Below, piece after piece: positions 5,114-6,795 of a stretch of 6,795 nt of DNA. The notes under the pieces are model-generated. The model was not told the origin of the DNA and did not search any database. It saw only the letters and a program-made list of their open reading frames with translations. Made by a program: the position numbers and the translations under genes. Positions within the stretch are counted from its first letter, which is position 1. The number at the start of each line of letters is the position of its first letter. The DNA is from Geobacter sp. UBA1603 (GTDB lineage: Bacteria > Desulfobacterota > Desulfuromonadia > Geobacterales > Pseudopelobacteraceae): positions 275 to 7,069 of the forward strand of contig DCNF01000062.1 in the NCBI GenBank assembly GCA_002322035.1. The letters are read 5' to 3'.

Positions 5114-6795
5114 ATGACCCAGGACATGGATATTCTCAAACAGCAGCTGGAATACCGCAAGCGGCTGATGGACAAAATCAACGAGATCCACTCAGCTGAC
5201 AACCTGAACACGATCCTGATTCATATCAAAGACAGCATTGCCGGGCTGTTCAATGCCGACCGGATCACCATCTACCTGGCCGATGCCAAGCGCAACCTGC
5301 TCATCTCAAAAGTCAAAAGCGGCAGCGAAGTCCAGCAGATCGTCGTGCCGATCAGTGATGCCAGCCTCTCCGGATACTGCGCCGTATCCGGCACTGTCCT
5401 CAACATTAAAAACGCCTACGACGCCCATGAGCTGAAAATGCTCGGCAGCAATCTGCATTTTGATTCAAGCTGGGACCAGAAAACCGGCTTCGTCACCCGT
5501 CAGGTCCTCTGCGTGCCGATGAAATTCCAGAAAGTCCTGATCGGCGTCATCCAGATCATTAACCGCAAGGACGGCCTGCCCTTCGACGACACAGACATAA
5601 CCTACTCACTCGAGCTGGCCACATCGCTCTCGATCGCGGTCCATAACATCTACCGGCTGTCGGTCACCACCAAGGTCATCCGCCAGAAGTCCCGCTACAA
5701 CTACCTGCTGGACAAGAACCTGATCGACGACAAAATTCTTGAGAAAGCGGCCACCCATGCCGATGTCCCCAAGATCGGACTCGACTACGTGCTGATGCGT
5801 GAATTTGGCGTACCTAAAGAGGAAATGGCCAAGAACCTCTCCTTCTTCTTCGGTACAGAGTTCGTTGGTTATGAGCCGGCCACTCCGGCCCTGGACGAGG
5901 AAATCCTCAAACGGGTCAGGTCTGACAGGCTGCTCAAGGAGTGGTGGGTACCCTACAAGATCGAAAACGGCATCCTGCATATCATCATGGATGACCCCAC
6001 CGACCTGGCCCGGCACGACATGATCAAGTTCGTCTACCCGGAGTACAAGCGCATCAGCTGCGTCGGGGCTTTCCGCGAGGATATCCAGAGCTATATCAGC
6101 CTCTTTTATCACCACGGCGCATCAGTCGCCGCCAGCGGCAGCATCAACGACATCATCAGCAAACTGGACAGCACGGATGAGCCGGAAATCGAGCAGGAGA
6201 CCCAGAAGGTCTCCGAGCAGGACAGCGTCATCGTCCAGCTGGTCAACAAGATCATTATCGACGCCGTTCAGAACAAGGTCTCTGATATTCACATTGAACC
6301 ATTCCCGGGCAAAGAAGATGTTCAGGTTCGAATGCGGATCGACGGCCGCTGCAAGGTCTACCAGAAGATTCCCTACAAGTACAAGTACGCCATCCCCTCC
6401 CGTATCAAGATCATGTGCGGCCTCGACATATCAGAACGACGCAAGCCCCAGGACGGAAAGATTGACTTCAAGAAGTTCGGTCCGCTCAACGTGGAGCTGC
6501 GTGTCGCCACCGTTCCGACCGCCGGGCAGCTTGAGGACGTTGTCATGCGCGTTCTGGCCAGCGGTGAGCCGATACCCTACGACAAACTCGGCCTGACCGA
6601 GCGCAACGCCAGAGTTCTGGAACAGTGCGTCAACCAACCCTACGGCCTGGTCCTGGTGGTCGGCCCGACCGGCTCCGGAAAGACAACAACCCTGCATTCG
6701 GCCATAAAGCTGATCAACACGCCGGAAACAAAGATCTGGACTGCCGAGGATCCGGTCGAGATCACCCAGAAGGGGCTGCGCCAGGTGCAGGTCAA
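5114..6795 (+). CDS. GAF-domain GspE/PilB-type secretion or pilus assembly ATPase (3' end outside the window)
   Basis: Cytoplasmic motor ATPase of the type II secretion/type IV pilus family; such hexamers power pseudopilus or pilus subunit assembly at the inner membrane. The frame stays open to the window edge, giving 560 residues. Order: a charged helix (about 1-28); a GAF domain (about 30-180) ending in INRKDGLPFDDTD; a GspE/PilB N-terminal-type domain (about 200-335); an acidic linker (about 345-371); the N2 domain from about 372 with SDIHIEP (390-396) and RMRIDG (406-411); then the RecA-like domain with Walker A GPTGSGKT (517-524, lysine K523) and the Asp-box TAEDPVE (543-549). Walker B, the His box and any four-cysteine zinc motif lie beyond the edge. 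The N-terminal-type domain has KIG at 220-222 but not the RLG...LV..G spacing of c-di-GMP-binding MshEN repeats. GspE and PilB cannot be separated here, so no symbol is given. The N-terminal GAF is the unusual part, and no pilus or secretion neighbour is visible. Confidence 0.92.
   Translation, partial: MTQDMDILKQQLEYRKRLMDKINEIHSADNLNTILIHIKDSIAGLFNADRITIYLADAKRNLLISKVKSGSEVQQIVVPISDASLSGYCAVSGTVLNIKNAYDAHELKMLGSNLHFDSSWDQKTGFVTRQVLCVPMKFQKVLIGVIQIINRKDGLPFDDTDITYSLELATSLSIAVHNIYRLSVTTKVIRQKSRYNYLLDKNLIDDKILEKAATHADVPKIGLDYVLMREFGVPKEEMAKNLSFFFGTEFVGYEPATPALDEEILKRVRSDRLLKEWWVPYKIENGILHIIMDDPTDLARHDMIKFVYPEYKRISCVGAFREDIQSYISLFYHHGASVAASGSINDIISKLDSTDEPEIEQETQKVSEQDSVIVQLVNKIIIDAVQNKVSDIHIEPFPGKEDVQVRMRIDGRCKVYQKIPYKYKYAIPSRIKIMCGLDISERRKPQDGKIDFKKFGPLNVELRVATVPTAGQLEDVVMRVLASGEPIPYDKLGLTERNARVLEQCVNQPYGLVLVVGPTGSGKTTTLHSAIKLINTPETKIWTAEDPVEITQKGLRQVQV

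Noticed and set aside
5606..6115. 169-codon open frame on the minus strand inside the GAF-ATPase gene
   Set aside because: It lies wholly opposite a gene with clear domains, resembles no family and is rich in V, D, L and G, as expected for the reverse of GC-biased codons.

Overview
The window carries five genes, all of recognisable families, and is almost entirely coding. From left to right they are: the 3' part of a plus-strand NhaD-type sodium/proton antiporter gene; a tightly packed minus-strand cluster read from right to left (rnc, an Elp3-like radical SAM gene, an M42 aminopeptidase gene, a class II photolyase gene); and the 5' part of a plus-strand gene for a GAF-domain GspE/PilB-type ATPase that runs off the right edge. 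No RNA gene, mobile element, CRISPR array or attachment site was seen. The moderately GC-rich DNA and this gene mix fit a Gram-negative bacterium, perhaps a marine or sediment member of the Desulfuromonas/Geobacter group. That assignment is inferred from gene content only.

Minus-strand cluster (5000 down to 779): neighbouring genes overlap by 4 bases (rnc/radical SAM), are 2 bases apart (radical SAM/M42, with the start preferred here) or 3 bases apart (M42/photolyase). One polycistronic mRNA with translational coupling is the simplest reading. A good sigma70-type promoter (TTGCCA, 17-base spacer, TATAGT) lies just before rnc and predicts a transcript starting at the A of the rnc ATG, so a leaderless mRNA. 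A perfect 14-base inverted repeat shaped like an intrinsic terminator lies inside the radical SAM gene and could modulate expression of the downstream genes.

Left end: nhaD and the photolyase gene converge and overlap by 26 bases, leaving no intergenic terminator. The nearest terminator-like element for nhaD is a hairpin plus seven T inside the photolyase gene, about 200 bases past the nhaD stop. The two mRNAs would then be complementary over roughly 260 bases, and the first gene of the opposing operon encodes RNase III, the enzyme that cuts such duplexes.

Right end: the 113-base region between rnc and the ATPase gene holds candidate divergent promoters whose -35 elements lie on the same seven bases. 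The ATPase protein begins with a helix and a GAF sensor domain carrying a near-match to the NKFDE motif of cyclic-nucleotide-binding GAF domains. A GspE/PilB N-terminal-type domain and the RecA-like motor follow. Ligand control of a pilus or secretion motor is the most interesting biological possibility here. No wholly new system can be claimed from the sequence alone.
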